Below are positions 9,813-19,128 of a DNA stretch of 64,000 bases, piece after piece. The notes under the pieces were generated by a model. That model saw nothing but the letters and a program-made list of their open reading frames with translations, had not been told where the DNA came from and ran no database searches. The DNA lies in contig NZ_PDZL01000005.1 of the NCBI RefSeq assembly GCF_002735705.1, positions 310,001 to 374,000 on the forward strand. Reading direction: 5' to 3'. Numbering within the stretch: the stretch's first letter is position 1; each line of letters begins with the position of its first letter. Both the position numbers and the translations under genes were made by a program. This stretch comes from Janthinobacterium sp. BJB426 (GTDB lineage Bacteria; Pseudomonadota; Gammaproteobacteria; Burkholderiales; Burkholderiaceae_D).

Positions 9813-9895
9813 GCCCAGATTGTAAGGCAAAAGCCGGGGTCAGACCCGGCGGGACCCGGCGTCCCCGTCCGACCCCACATAAAACCGACGGCGGA

Positions 9896-12379
9896 TTACG
9901 AGACCGCCACCGCCGCCGCACCCGCCGTCACTGTCGCCGTCGTCACCCGCGCAATCACGTTCGCCGGCGCGGCCGTGCCGACCAGTTTATTCACCTGCTT
10001 GAACTGCGCCACCAGCTTGCCCGGCGTCAAGGTGACCACTGTGTAGCCCTGCGCATCCGTATTCAAATGCTTGATCCAAGGGTTGTTGCCCAGGCCGGAC
10101 AATTGCTGCGCCAAGCCCAGCAGGGTCACGCTGAAGTCGGTGCTCGCTTTCAAGCCAGCCTGCACGGCTGCTACCGTCGCATCGAGTTGCGCTTCCGGCA
10201 CGCCCTTGGCGGCCAGGGCGCCGCGCAACTGCACGCGCAATTGCTCCAGCAGGCTGTCGACGGTGGGCGCCGCCTTACCCATGGTGTAGTCGAGCAAGTT
10301 GACGTCGAGATTGACCGTGCCCAGGCCCGTGACGGGGATGGCCAGCGGATAGCTGACGAGGGTGCCGATATCGCCCATGGCGCCGGCAGCCGACTTCAGG
10401 TAGCTGAAGAAGGAATCGGAGCTGACGCCAGCCGACACCAGGTCGACCATGACGGGCGTGCCGCCGCCCGCCGCGTCGAAGTCGTCGCTGACGGTGCCCG
10501 CAAAAAACGAGTGGATATCGCCGGTCAGCGCCACCACGTTGCCGATGGCATTGGTTTTCAGGTGCTCCATCAGGTTCTTGCGCTCGCTGTTGTAGCCATC
10601 CCACTGGTCGCAATTGAGCAGGAAACGTGTAAAGAATGGCGCCAGCGCCGCCTGCTGGCCGGAAGCGGCGACAAAACTCGATGCGGCGCCCTTGGCCTGC
10701 ACGTCGGGCTTGATCCAGCCGAAGGCGATCACTTGCGCGGCGGCGGCCGGCGAGCTGCTGTTGTAGGCAGCCACCGTGATGCCGGCCTGGGCCGCGCTCA
10801 AGCCGGCGCCCACGGCAGCGGCGCCCTGCGCGCCGGCATTGGCTGCGGCGCCGGCAATGGCCATCGCCGCCGCTTGCGCCACGGTCGTCGATGCGCCCGC
10901 CGTCGAAGCGGCCACGATGCCTGCGGCCAGCGGCACGCTGCCGCCCACCAACGGCAAGGTGCTGGCGATGGCCTTGCCCACGTTGGCCATGGCGCTCAGC
11001 GCCAGCAAGGTGGCGATCGCATCCGTGCCATTGAGACCCATGCGCAGCAGGGACACTTCATTGCCCCATAGCTTCCAGGTGGAGGTCGCCGCCTTCATCT
11101 TGCTTTTCCACCAGTCGCGCTGGGTCGTTCCCAGCATGCCGACGGCAGCCAGCGGATCGGCGCCGGCCTTGGTGGCGGCCGCCATTTTCTGTCCTTCCAC
11201 GCTGTCGAACAGCGCTTGCGGCACCAGGTAGCGGCTGCCGATGCTGCCCAGCGGCTTGCCCGTGGCCGGATTGATGGTCGACTCGGCGATCGCATGGTCG
11301 GCGCGGTACAGGCGCTCGTCCGTCATCACCAGCTGCATCAGTTTGCCGAACTGGAAATCGCGGTAAATCTGGATGTTCTGGAACGTCGTCGCGGCGCTAT
11401 CGAACGTGACGTCGGCCGGCATGTATTCGAACCACGCCTGGTTGGCGCTGCGGCGGCGCGTCGGTTGGTGCAAATCGCTGCCGTCCGCCGCCACGATGCC
11501 TTCATAGGTGGAGGCGTCCTGCCATGCATCGTCCGTGAATTCGTGGTCATCCCAGACGGCGATGAAGGCAAAGCGCTCGTGCACGGCTTGCAGGCGCGCA
11601 TCGGTGCGGTATTTCTTGTACAGGTAGCGGTAGTCGGCCACGGTGGTCGCGTATTTCGCGCCGGATGTGCCGCTTTTGAACGTGCCGTCGGGCAATTTCA
11701 GCTGGTCGTGGCGGCTTTCCACGGCGCCGCTCTGGAAGGCCTCGCCCACCGTTTCATAGATGTAATCGCCCAGGTGGACGATGAAATCGAGCGATTCGTT
11801 GGCGGCGATGTGCGACAGCGCACCCCAGTGGTTGATGCTCCAGTCCTGGCACGTCAGGTAGGCAAACTGCAGCTGCGCCACGTCGGCGGTGGCGGCGGGC
11901 GCCGTCTTGAAGCGGCCCACGTTCGAGCGCACGTCGCCGGCGATGAACTGGTAAAAATACACCTGGCCCGGCTGCAGGCCCGTCACCTTGTGGCGCAGGG
12001 TGTTGTCGAAATCGGCTTTCAGGGGCAGCTTGGCGTCGACGATGGGCGTGCCGGCCAGAGCCGTGTTGCCGCCCAGGGCCGCCGTATTGTCGCTGGCGCT
12101 GACGATCAGGCGCACGGCCACGTCGGACTTGCCCGCAACGGCGGGCGCGACGGCGTCGAAACTGGCGGGCACGACGCGCGTCCACAGCATGGCGCTGTCG
12201 GCGCGCGGATCGCCCGAGGCCACGCTTTGCGGGAATTTCCAGTCGCTGCCCGAGGCCAGCGGCACGCCAGGATCGCTGTAGTCGGTGCTGCCGCAGGCGG
12301 CCAGGCCGACGGTGGCCACGGAGACGGTAATAAAGCCGCCCAATTTCAGAAATTGCCGCCTGTCCATTTGACTTGCCAT
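9896..12379 (-). CDS. phoD: PhoD-like alkaline phosphatase / phosphodiesterase, Tat-exported, with Ala-rich insertion
   Basis: This is a secreted metallophosphoesterase of the PhoD family (calcium/iron site), likely releasing phosphate from organic phosphate esters. The Tat motif DRRQFLK is followed by a hydrophobic stretch and LAAC, so the protein may be a Tat lipoprotein. The N-terminal Ig-like domain contains VASGDPRADSAMLWTRV. Catalytic motifs are LGDYIYE (~203), VWDDHEFTDDAW (~275) and LTGDIHSFF (~618). The protein is 827 residues, clearly longer than the usual 460-650, because of an Ala/Gly-rich hydrophobic insertion at about 450-565 and an extended C-terminus. The ATG at 12379 or that at 12367 could be the start. 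It is transcribed alone, divergently from yebC. Confidence 0.9.
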   Translation of the reverse strand: MASQMDRRQFLKLGGFITVSVATVGLAACGSTDYSDPGVPLASGSDWKFPQSVASGDPRADSAMLWTRVVPASFDAVAPAVAGKSDVAVRLIVSASDNTAALGGNTALAGTPIVDAKLPLKADFDNTLRHKVTGLQPGQVYFYQFIAGDVRSNVGRFKTAPAATADVAQLQFAYLTCQDWSINHWGALSHIAANESLDFIVHLGDYIYETVGEAFQSGAVESRHDQLKLPDGTFKSGTSGAKYATTVADYRYLYKKYRTDARLQAVHERFAFIAVWDDHEFTDDAWQDASTYEGIVAADGSDLHQPTRRRSANQAWFEYMPADVTFDSAATTFQNIQIYRDFQFGKLMQLVMTDERLYRADHAIAESTINPATGKPLGSIGSRYLVPQALFDSVEGQKMAAATKAGADPLAAVGMLGTTQRDWWKSKMKAATSTWKLWGNEVSLLRMGLNGTDAIATLLALSAMANVGKAIASTLPLVGGSVPLAAGIVAASTAGASTTVAQAAAMAIAGAAANAGAQGAAAVGAGLSAAQAGITVAAYNSSSPAAAAQVIAFGWIKPDVQAKGAASSFVAASGQQAALAPFFTRFLLNCDQWDGYNSERKNLMEHLKTNAIGNVVALTGDIHSFFAGTVSDDFDAAGGGTPVMVDLVSAGVSSDSFFSYLKSAAGAMGDIGTLVSYPLAIPVTGLGTVNLDVNLLDYTMGKAAPTVDSLLEQLRVQLRGALAAKGVPEAQLDATVAAVQAGLKASTDFSVTLLGLAQQLSGLGNNPWIKHLNTDAQGYTVVTLTPGKLVAQFKQVNKLVGTAAPANVIARVTTATVTAGAAAVAVS

Positions 12380-12522
12380 AATGTCGCGCCCTCGATATGG
12401 TGAAAGCGCGTCACTTTAGCAACAGATTGTGTCATCCTGATGACGGGGCCATGCCGCTTCGCAAGGGGCCGATATGCTAAAATGTCGGCCACAATTGAAC
12501 ACCCGTCTAAGGAAGATTCGAC

Positions 12523-13248
12523 ATGGCAGGACATAGCAAATGGGCCAATATCAAGCATAAAAAGGCTGCCACCGATGCCAAGCGCGGCAAAATCTGGACG
12601 CGCCTGATCAAGGAAATCACGGTCGCGGCCCGCATGGGCGGCGCCGACGCCATCACCAATCCGCGCCTGCGCCTGGCGGTTGACAAGGCGGCCGATGCGA
12701 ACATGCCAAAAGACAACGTCCAGCGCGCGATCAACCGCGGCAGCGGCGGCGTCGACGGCGCCAACTACGAGGAAGTGCGCTACGAAGGCTACGGCGTGGG
12801 CGGCGCGGCCGTCATCGTTGAATGCATGACGGACAACAAGGTGCGCACGGTGGCTGAAGTGCGCAACGCCTTCAACAAGAATGGCGGCAACATGGGCAAC
12901 GAAGGCTCGGTCGCCTTCATGTTCCAGCACTGCGGCCAGCTGCTGTTCGCGCCGGGCACCGACGAAGACAAGCTGATGGAAGCGGCCCTGGAAGCGGGCG
13001 CCGACGACGTCATCGCCGATGAAGAAGGCGGCTTCGAAGTGCTCACTCCCGTGCACGATTTCGCCACCGTCAAGGAAGCGCTGGAAGCGGCAGGATTCAA
13101 GGCCGAAGTGGCCGAAGTCATCATGAAGCCGGCGACGGAAACGGTGTACTCGGGCGACGACGCCATCAAGATGCAAAAGCTGATCGATGCGCTGGAACTG
13201 CTGGACGATGTCCAGGAAGTATTTACCAACGCCCTGATCGAGAACTAG
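12523..13248 (+). CDS. yebC: YebC/PmpR-family regulatory protein
   Basis: This is a 241-residue three-domain protein of the YebC/TACO1 family. It begins with the invariant [23 protein letters not shown] and carries the IKEITVAAR and [11 protein letters not shown] helices, the acidic middle domain and the C-terminal [17 protein letters not shown]. Members act as DNA-binding regulators or, as shown more recently for some, as ribosome-associated factors that ease polyproline stalling. The sequence cannot decide which applies. AAGGAAG lies about nine bases before the ATG. An extended inverted repeat separates it from purD. Confidence 0.96.
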   Translation: MAGHSKWANIKHKKAATDAKRGKIWTRLIKEITVAARMGGADAITNPRLRLAVDKAADANMPKDNVQRAINRGSGGVDGANYEEVRYEGYGVGGAAVIVECMTDNKVRTVAEVRNAFNKNGGNMGNEGSVAFMFQHCGQLLFAPGTDEDKLMEAALEAGADDVIADEEGGFEVLTPVHDFATVKEALEAAGFKAEVAEVIMKPATETVYSGDDAIKMQKLIDALELLDDVQEVFTNALIEN

Positions 13249-13348
13249 GCACGGGGTAAAAAAGTCCATGGCGGCGTTGCATGGCCTCGCCGTACTAGCC
13301 GTACTGTCTTCGGCCATGCGCCTTGCCCTGAACATTTTTACCGCGTGC
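13249..13348. repeat. 100-base extended inverted repeat between yebC and purD
   Basis: The outer arms 13249-13262 and 13335-13348 are complementary over 14 bases with one mismatch (GCACGGGGTAAAAA against GCACGCGGTAAAAA). Inner arms GCATGGCC (13279-13286) and GGCCATGC (13312-13319) are perfect. The left arm starts at the first base after the yebC stop codon. It could be an extragenic palindromic element, an RNA hairpin that protects the yebC 3' end, or part of a terminator, because the right arm contains TTTTT. No second copy was noticed in this window. Confidence 0.6.
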
Positions 13349-13412
13349 CAGGCAATATGTTAAACAAGGGCGGCACCGCCGCCCTGCAACCCACATTGAA
13401 CGAACGGTCCCT

Positions 13413-14681
13413 ATGAAAATTCTGGTAGTCGGCTCTGGCGGCCGCGAACACGCCTTGGCCTGGAAACTGGCCCAGTCCGAACGCATACAGATGGTGTATG
13501 TCGCGCCGGGCAACGGCGGCACCGCGCGCGATGCGCGCCTGGTCAATCTCGACATCAGCGACCCGCAATTGCTGGCCGACTTCGTTCAACAGGAACACAT
13601 CGGCCTGACCGTCGTCGGCCCGGAAGTGCCACTGGCAGCGGGCATCGTCAACCTGTTCCGCTCGCGCGGCCTGAAAATCTTCGGCCCGACGAAAGAAGCG
13701 GCGCAGCTGGAATCGTCGAAGGACTTCGCCAAGGCCTTCATGCAGCGCCACGGCATCCCGACGGCCGCCTACCAGACGTTTTCCGACGTCGCTCCCGCGC
13801 ACGCCTATGTCGACGCCATGGGCGCGCCGATCGTCATCAAGGCCGACGGCCTGGCCGCCGGCAAGGGTGTCGTCGTCGCCATGACCCTGGAAGAAGCGCA
13901 CCAGGCGGTCGACAATATGCTGGCCGATAACCAGTTTGGCGACGCTGGCGCGCGCATCGTCATCGAGGAATTCCTCGCCGGCGAAGAAGCGAGCTTCATC
14001 GTCATGTGCGACGGCAAGAACATCCTGCCGCTGGCCACCAGCCAGGATCATAAGCGCCTGAAGGATCACGACCAGGGCCCGAACACGGGCGGCATGGGCG
14101 CGTATTCGCCGGCGCCGATCGTCACGCCGGCCATGCATGCGCGCGTCATGCGCGAAATCATCGTGCCGACCATCCAGGGCATGGCCAAGGATGGCATCAC
14201 GTTCACGGGCTTCCTGTATGCGGGCCTGATGATCGACGACAAGGGCACGCCGAAGACGCTGGAATTCAACTGCCGCATGGGCGACCCGGAAACGCAGCCG
14301 ATCATGGCGCGCCTGAAAACCGACCTGGTGACTGTCATGGAGCACGCCGTCAACGGCACCCTCGACGCCGTGGAACTGGAATGGGACCGCCGCACGGCCG
14401 TTGGCGTCGTCATGGCCGCCGCCGGCTACCCGGACGATCCCGTCAAGGGCACGTCCATCGGCGACATCCCGGCCGAAACGCCGGACTCCGTCACCTTCCA
14501 TGCGGGCACCCGCATCGAGGGCGAGCGCCTGGTCACCAACGGCGGCCGCGTGCTGTGCGTGGTGGGCCTGGGCGACAGCATCAAGATGGCGCAGAAGCAG
14601 GCATATGAAACCGTGGAAAAAATCCATTTCGACGGCGCGCAGTACCGCCGCGACATCGGCTGGCGCGGCCTGAAGCACTAA
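13413..14681 (+). CDS. purD: Phosphoribosylamine--glycine ligase (GAR synthetase)
   Basis: The enzyme joins glycine to 5-phosphoribosylamine with ATP, the second step of purine synthesis. The 422 residues contain the N-domain start MKILVVGSGGREHALAWKL, the ATP-grasp nucleotide site VIKADGLAAGKGVVVA (~residues 140-155), the block DHKRLKDHDQGPNTGGMGAYSPAP, and the catalytic metal ligands in LEFNCRMGDPETQ. Length and motifs are normal. It follows yebC after a 164-base gap that holds an inverted repeat, and is closed by a strong hairpin terminator. Confidence 0.98.
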   Translation: MKILVVGSGGREHALAWKLAQSERIQMVYVAPGNGGTARDARLVNLDISDPQLLADFVQQEHIGLTVVGPEVPLAAGIVNLFRSRGLKIFGPTKEAAQLESSKDFAKAFMQRHGIPTAAYQTFSDVAPAHAYVDAMGAPIVIKADGLAAGKGVVVAMTLEEAHQAVDNMLADNQFGDAGARIVIEEFLAGEEASFIVMCDGKNILPLATSQDHKRLKDHDQGPNTGGMGAYSPAPIVTPAMHARVMREIIVPTIQGMAKDGITFTGFLYAGLMIDDKGTPKTLEFNCRMGDPETQPIMARLKTDLVTVMEHAVNGTLDAVELEWDRRTAVGVVMAAAGYPDDPVKGTSIGDIPAETPDSVTFHAGTRIEGERLVTNGGRVLCVVGLGDSIKMAQKQAYETVEKIHFDGAQYRRDIGWRGLKH

Positions 14682-14704
14682 GCACGCCCCTTGGTGGCAA
14701 ACGG

Positions 14705-14744
14705 CAGGGCCGGCGCGGAATACATCCGCCCCGGCCCTGTTTTT
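14705..14744 (+). terminator. Rho-independent terminator of purD
   Basis: The stem CAGGGCCGG (14705-14713) / CCGGCCCTG (14731-14739) is continued inward by GCGG (14715-14718) / CCGC (14726-14729), with opposed single bases between. The loop is AATACAT and five T residues follow. Confidence 0.87.
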
Positions 14745-14808
14745 GATTGGCGCGCCGGGAAAACGGACCTTGCGCTAAGATTTTGCCTTTCAGACAAAGT
14801 TTCAGCCC

Positions 14809-15603
14809 ATGACCGGTCACCTCCATCCTGCCCTCGCCGAACTGCGCCGACTCAGCCTGATCACGGGCAATGAGCTCGACGACGCCACCGACGAACTGGA
14901 GATCCTCGCCTTGGACGAGGAAGACGACGTCGACATGCCGCGGCTGGCCGCCGGCGCAGGTCCCGCCGAGGCACTGGCATGGCTGCTGCGCACCGACCTT
15001 CTGCCACAGGACGACTTCCTGCGGCGCGTACAGGATCTGCCGCGCCGTCATGGCGGCGCGGCCCTGCTCGAGCGCCAGCAACTGGCCGCCGACGCGCTCA
15101 ATATGGTCAATCGCCAGGCCATCGACACCCTGTACGACGAAGACCTGATCAACCAGTGGCAGCGCGACGCCGCCCACGCCAGCCTGCCCGTGGACCGCCT
15201 GCTTGCCTCGCCGATCGCCGCCCTGCGCGAGATGCTCCGGCAAGGCACCATGACGGCGCAGCAATTCGAAGTATTGCGCACGCGCCAGCACGGCTCGGAG
15301 CTGGGACGCATCATCGTCGATGGCGCCGCGCGCCAGGCGCGCCGGGAGCGCCCCGCCTATGCGCGTCCGGGAACGTGGGTGATGGCCGCGCTGCTGGTGC
15401 TGGTACTGGCCTTTGCCGGCCGCGCCATCGTGGCCAGGCAAGCGCCCTCTCCCGCCGCAGCCCCTGTCACCGGGCAAGGCGTAGAGCGGCCCGACTTGCA
15501 GCAGCGCGCCGCGCACGCAGTGGAAAGTGCGCGCTTGCCCGGCGCCAGCGCGGACCTGTCCATCACGGTGGTGCAGGACGACGCCACGCCGCCCGCGCGC
15601 TGA
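14809..15603 (+). CDS. Unrecognised protein with one C-terminal membrane helix
   Basis: I do not recognise a family for this 264-residue protein. The first ~190 residues are predicted mainly helical and soluble, with an acidic cluster (DEEDDVD) near residue 43 and several Leu/Ala-rich amphipathic helices. Around residues 188-206 a single hydrophobic helix (WVMAALLVLVLAFAGRAIV) follows the basic RQARRERPAYARPG, so the N-terminal part is expected in the cytoplasm. A ~55-residue Pro/Ala-rich tail would lie in the periplasm. It sits alone between the purD terminator and hemF. No cofactor or catalytic motif is visible. Confidence 0.7.
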   Translation: MTGHLHPALAELRRLSLITGNELDDATDELEILALDEEDDVDMPRLAAGAGPAEALAWLLRTDLLPQDDFLRRVQDLPRRHGGAALLERQQLAADALNMVNRQAIDTLYDEDLINQWQRDAAHASLPVDRLLASPIAALREMLRQGTMTAQQFEVLRTRQHGSELGRIIVDGAARQARRERPAYARPGTWVMAALLVLVLAFAGRAIVARQAPSPAAAPVTGQGVERPDLQQRAAHAVESARLPGASADLSITVVQDDATPPAR

Positions 15604-15706
15604 ACCACAACACAAACGCACAGCGCAAGCGCCGCCCTATCACAAAAACGCGTAACAGGGTACAATCCGTCCTTACTTTTTTATTTCGGCCTCGTCGGCC
15701 CACGCG

Positions 15707-16621
15707 ATGTCGTCAACTCCCTCTCCTTCGGCCGTCAAGGCCTATTTGCTCGATTTGCAAAGCCGTATCGTGCAGGCGCTCGAAGCGCAGGACGGCAAGC
15801 CCTTCCTGACCGATGCCTGGCAGCGCCCCGAGGGCGGCGGCGGCATTTCGCGGCTGATCGAGGAAGGCAATGTGTTCGAGCGGGGCGGCGTGAATTTTTC
15901 GCATGTCACCGGCGCCGCATTGCCGCCATCGGCAGCGGCCGCGCGCCCTGAACTGGGTGGCAAGGCGTGGGAAGCGATGGGCGTGTCGCTGGTGCTGCAT
16001 CCGCGTAATCCGTATGCGCCCACGGTGCACATGAATGTACGGTTCTTCACCACCGTGAATGCCGATGGCGCACCCGTATGGTGGTTCGGTGGCGGCATGG
16101 ACCTGACGCCGTATTATGGCGACGCGGACGACGTGAAGCACTTTCACCAGGTGTGCCATGATGCGCTGGCGCCATTTGGCGAGGAGCTGCATCCGAAGTT
16201 CAAGCAGTGGTGCGACGATTATTTCTACCTGAAGCACCGGCGCGAAGCGCGCGGCGCCGGTGGCATTTTCTTCGACGATTTCAATGCCCTGGGCTTTGAC
16301 GACAGCTTTGCGATGATGCGCAGCGCCGGCGACGCCTTCATCGACGCGTATGTACCGATCCTGGCGCGCCGCAAGGATACGCCCTACGGCGAACGCGAAC
16401 GCGATTTCCAGTGCTACCGGCGCGGACGTTATGTCGAGTTCAACCTGGTGTTCGACCGCGGCACCCTGTTCGGCCTGCAGTCGGGCGGACGCACCGAGGC
16501 GATCCTGATGTCGATGCCGCCCGTGGTCAAGTGGCGCTACGACTGGCACCCGGAAGCGGGCAGTCCCGAAGCGGCGTTGTATACTGACTTCCTCGTGCAT
16601 CGCGACTGGCTTCAGGCGTGA
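15707..16621 (+). CDS. hemF: Oxygen-dependent coproporphyrinogen III oxidase
   Basis: The enzyme oxidatively decarboxylates coproporphyrinogen III to protoporphyrinogen IX in haem synthesis, using oxygen. The 304 residues show the family blocks [53 protein letters not shown], and the C-terminal [29 protein letters not shown]. Length is normal. Its TGA overlaps the GTG start of nadD in a GTGA, so translation of the two is probably coupled. It is the first gene of a compact plus-strand unit that reaches rng and beyond. Confidence 0.97.
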   Translation: MSSTPSPSAVKAYLLDLQSRIVQALEAQDGKPFLTDAWQRPEGGGGISRLIEEGNVFERGGVNFSHVTGAALPPSAAAARPELGGKAWEAMGVSLVLHPRNPYAPTVHMNVRFFTTVNADGAPVWWFGGGMDLTPYYGDADDVKHFHQVCHDALAPFGEELHPKFKQWCDDYFYLKHRREARGAGGIFFDDFNALGFDDSFAMMRSAGDAFIDAYVPILARRKDTPYGERERDFQCYRRGRYVEFNLVFDRGTLFGLQSGGRTEAILMSMPPVVKWRYDWHPEAGSPEAALYTDFLVHRDWLQA

Positions 16622-17289
16622 ACCCAGGCAGCAGGGCATGCGTGGCGCTGCTGGGCGGCAGCTACGATCCGGTGCATATGGGCCATGTCGCGCTGGGCAC
16701 GCATTTTTCCAGCCTGCTGCACGCCGATGAACTGCGCGTGATTCCGGCCGGCGCGCCCTGGCAAAAGGGCAATCTGGGCGCCACCGGCCAGCAGCGCGCC
16801 GAGATGGCCGGCCTGGCGTTTACGGGCCTGCCCTTGCCGGTCGTGATCGACCGCCAGGAAATCGAGCGCAGCGAACTTGGCCAGGCCAGCTACACCATCG
16901 ATACCTTGCGCCAGGTACGCGCCGAGCTGGGTGCGCGCGCTTCCATCGTTTTCCTGATGGGCGCCGACCAGCTGCAGCGGCTCGCGACATGGCGCGAATG
17001 GCAGCAATTATTTGAATACGCGCATATCTGCGTCGCGGCCCGCCCCGGCTTCGCGCTGAATGACACCGCAGTGCCGCAAGTGGTCGCCGAAGAATTTTCG
17101 CGCCGCCTGGGGTCACTGGACAGCATCCGCAACACGCCGCACGGTCTGACTTATCTGGCACAGGACTTCGCGGTGGATATCTCCGCCACCGAAATACGTG
17201 CGGCATTACAACGGGGGAATCGGGCAAACTCGCTTGTTTCCCCGCTAGTGCTAGACTATATTGAACAACATAATTTATACAAAAGCTAA
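16618..17289 (+). CDS. nadD: Nicotinate-nucleotide adenylyltransferase
   Basis: The enzyme adenylates nicotinate mononucleotide to deamido-NAD in NAD synthesis. The nucleotidyltransferase motif [11 protein letters not shown] is near residues 13-23, and the second signature [10 protein letters not shown] is near 191-200, as in other NadD proteins. The start is a GTG overlapping the hemF stop by four bases. A first in-frame ATG would cut into the conserved motif, so the GTG is required. rsfS begins on the base after the nadD stop. The 223-residue length is normal. Confidence 0.95.
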   Translation: MNPGSRACVALLGGSYDPVHMGHVALGTHFSSLLHADELRVIPAGAPWQKGNLGATGQQRAEMAGLAFTGLPLPVVIDRQEIERSELGQASYTIDTLRQVRAELGARASIVFLMGADQLQRLATWREWQQLFEYAHICVAARPGFALNDTAVPQVVAEEFSRRLGSLDSIRNTPHGLTYLAQDFAVDISATEIRAALQRGNRANSLVSPLVLDYIEQHNLYKS

Positions 17290-17979
17290 ATGGACATCAA
17301 AAAACTGCAAACCCTCGTCGTTGACGCCCTTGAAGACGTCAAAGGCCAAGACATCGCCGTCTTCGAAACGAGTCACCTGACCAGCCTGTTCGACCGCATC
17401 GCGATCGTCTCCGGTACCTCGAACCGTCAAACCAAGGCGCTGGCCGCCTCGGTGCGCAACAAGGTCAAGGACGCCGGCGGCGACATCATCGGCATGGAAG
17501 GCGAGGACACCGGTGAATGGGTGCTGGTCGATCTGGGCGACATGATCGTGCACATCATGCAAGCACCTATCCGCGCCTACTACCGCCTGGAAGAAATCTG
17601 GGGCGACACCCCGATCAAACTGGGCGCCGCCAAGCGCGCGCCGAAAAAAGCGGCCGGCGACGAGCCGAAAAAGGTCAGCGGCCATCTGGCAGCGAGCAAG
17701 GCCAATGTGGAAGCTTCGCCCGTGATCGAGAAAAAGACACCGGCCAAGAAAGCCACGGCAGCCACCGCCGCCAAGAAAGCCCCGGCGAAGAAAACCACCG
17801 CTTCCAAAGCTGTCGGCAAGACCGTGAAAGTCGCGCCAACCAAGACCGAAGCGGCTGCCGTCAAAGCCTTGAAAGCGCTGCCAGAGAAAAAAGTGCGCGC
17901 CCCACGCGCGGCCAAGCCGGCAGCCGATGCTGCACCGGCAAAAACCGTGATCAAGCGTATCAAAAAAGTCGAAGCGTAA
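17290..17979 (+). CDS. rsfS: Ribosomal silencing factor RsfS with long Lys/Ala-rich tail
   Basis: RsfS binds protein uL14 of the large ribosomal subunit and blocks subunit joining in starvation. Residues 1-111 form the complete DUF143 domain (GQDIAVFETSHLTSLFDRIAI, EGEDTGEWVLVDLGDMIVHI, YYRLEEIWGD). Residues 112-229 are an extra tail made of Lys, Ala, Thr and Pro repeats such as APAKK and TPAKKAT, resembling H1-like histone tails. Family members are usually 105-130 residues, so the tail doubles the protein. It may bind rRNA or DNA by charge, which is inference. It abuts nadD with no gap and precedes rlmH by six bases. Confidence 0.94.
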   Translation: MDIKKLQTLVVDALEDVKGQDIAVFETSHLTSLFDRIAIVSGTSNRQTKALAASVRNKVKDAGGDIIGMEGEDTGEWVLVDLGDMIVHIMQAPIRAYYRLEEIWGDTPIKLGAAKRAPKKAAGDEPKKVSGHLAASKANVEASPVIEKKTPAKKATAATAAKKAPAKKTTASKAVGKTVKVAPTKTEAAAVKALKALPEKKVRAPRAAKPAADAAPAKTVIKRIKKVEA

Positions 17980-17985
17980 GCCTCG

Positions 17986-18456
17986 ATGCAGCTCATCATC
18001 GCTGCGGTCGGCCATAAAATGCCGGCCTGGATAGAGACGGGCTTCGCGGAATACGCGAAGCGCATGCCGCCGGAATTGCGCATCGTGCTGAAAGAAATCA
18101 AGCCGGTGGAGCGTTCCGGCAGCAAGACCGCCGCTACGGCGATGGTGCTGGAACGCGAACGCATCGAAGCCGTCCTGCCCAAGGGCGTGCGCATCATCGC
18201 CCTCGACGAACGCGGCAAGGACCTGACCAGTGTCGGCCTGTCGCAGCAGTTGATGACGTGGCAGCAGGATGGCCGCGACACCGCTTTTTTGATCGGCGGC
18301 GCCGACGGCCTCGATCCGCAACTCAAGGCACGTGCCGAAGGCATGCTGCGCATTTCCAGCATGACCCTGCCGCACGGCGTGGTGCGCGTGATCCTCGCCG
18401 AGCAGCTGTATCGTGCCTGGTCGATCACGCAAAACCACCCCTATCACCGCGTCTGA
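17986..18456 (+). CDS. rlmH: 23S rRNA (pseudouridine1915-N3)-methyltransferase
   Basis: This SPOUT-family methyltransferase modifies pseudouridine 1915 in helix 69 of 23S rRNA on the assembled 70S ribosome. The 156-residue length is standard. The knot that binds S-adenosylmethionine is visible in [11 protein letters not shown] and [20 protein letters not shown], and the protein ends with the conserved HPYHR. The start ATG lies six bases after the rsfS stop. The adjacency of rsfS and rlmH is widely conserved and links both to the large ribosomal subunit. Confidence 0.97.
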   Translation: MQLIIAAVGHKMPAWIETGFAEYAKRMPPELRIVLKEIKPVERSGSKTAATAMVLERERIEAVLPKGVRIIALDERGKDLTSVGLSQQLMTWQQDGRDTAFLIGGADGLDPQLKARAEGMLRISSMTLPHGVVRVILAEQLYRAWSITQNHPYHRV

Positions 18457-18464
18457 ACTCCCCC

Positions 18465-19085
18465 ATGAAAACGGCTGATCACAAGATCTACCTCGCCTCC
18501 AAAAGTCCGCGCCGGCGCGAACTGCTACGCCAGATCGGCGTCGATTTCGAATTGCTGCTGCTGCGCAGCGACGGCCCGCGCGGCGCCGACGTCACCGAGG
18601 AAGTCCTGCCCGGCGAATCGGCGCTCGACTATGTTGCCCGCGTATCGAATGAAAAGGCCGCTTTCGCCTGGGACCTGGTGCGCCGCCGCCACCTGACCCC
18701 GCGCCCCGTGCTGGCGGCCGACACCACCGTCACCATCGACGGCGTCATCCTCGGCAAACCGGCCGACCGGGCGGAGGCCGTGGCGATGCTGCAGCAGCTG
18801 TCGGGCCGCACGCACGAGGTGCTCACCTCGATCGCCGTCCACTACAAGGATTTCGCCGAGCAGCGCATGCAGGTGTCGCAAGTGCGCTTCGGCGTGCTCT
18901 CACCCGCCTCGATCGCCGCCTACTGCGCCACGCCGGAACCGTACGACAAAGCCGGCGCCTACGGCATCCAGGGCAGCGCCGCGCTGTTCGTCGAGCACAT
19001 CGAAGGCAGCCATTCCGGCATCATGGGCCTGCCCCTGTACGAGACGGCGCAATTGCTGCGTGAAGCAGGTTTGCCCCTGCCCTGA
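18465..19085 (+). CDS. maf: Maf-type nucleoside triphosphate pyrophosphatase (dTTP/UTP type)
   Basis: This is a house-cleaning enzyme that hydrolyses dTTP/UTP and modified pyrimidine nucleotides to monophosphates. The N-terminal phosphate-binding motif LASKSPRRRELL and the YDKAGAYGIQGSAALFVE block are those of the YhdE subgroup rather than YceF. The 206-residue length fits. The ATG at 18465 starts eight bases after rlmH. An earlier in-frame start would overlap rlmH and lacks conserved residues. rng follows, as in many proteobacteria where maf and rng are partners. Confidence 0.94.
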   Translation: MKTADHKIYLASKSPRRRELLRQIGVDFELLLLRSDGPRGADVTEEVLPGESALDYVARVSNEKAAFAWDLVRRRHLTPRPVLAADTTVTIDGVILGKPADRAEAVAMLQQLSGRTHEVLTSIAVHYKDFAEQRMQVSQVRFGVLSPASIAAYCATPEPYDKAGAYGIQGSAALFVEHIEGSHSGIMGLPLYETAQLLREAGLPLP

Positions 19086-19128
19086 TCCCGAGTATGATGT
19101 CATTCGTTGCCTCCACTCCCGCGCCTCC

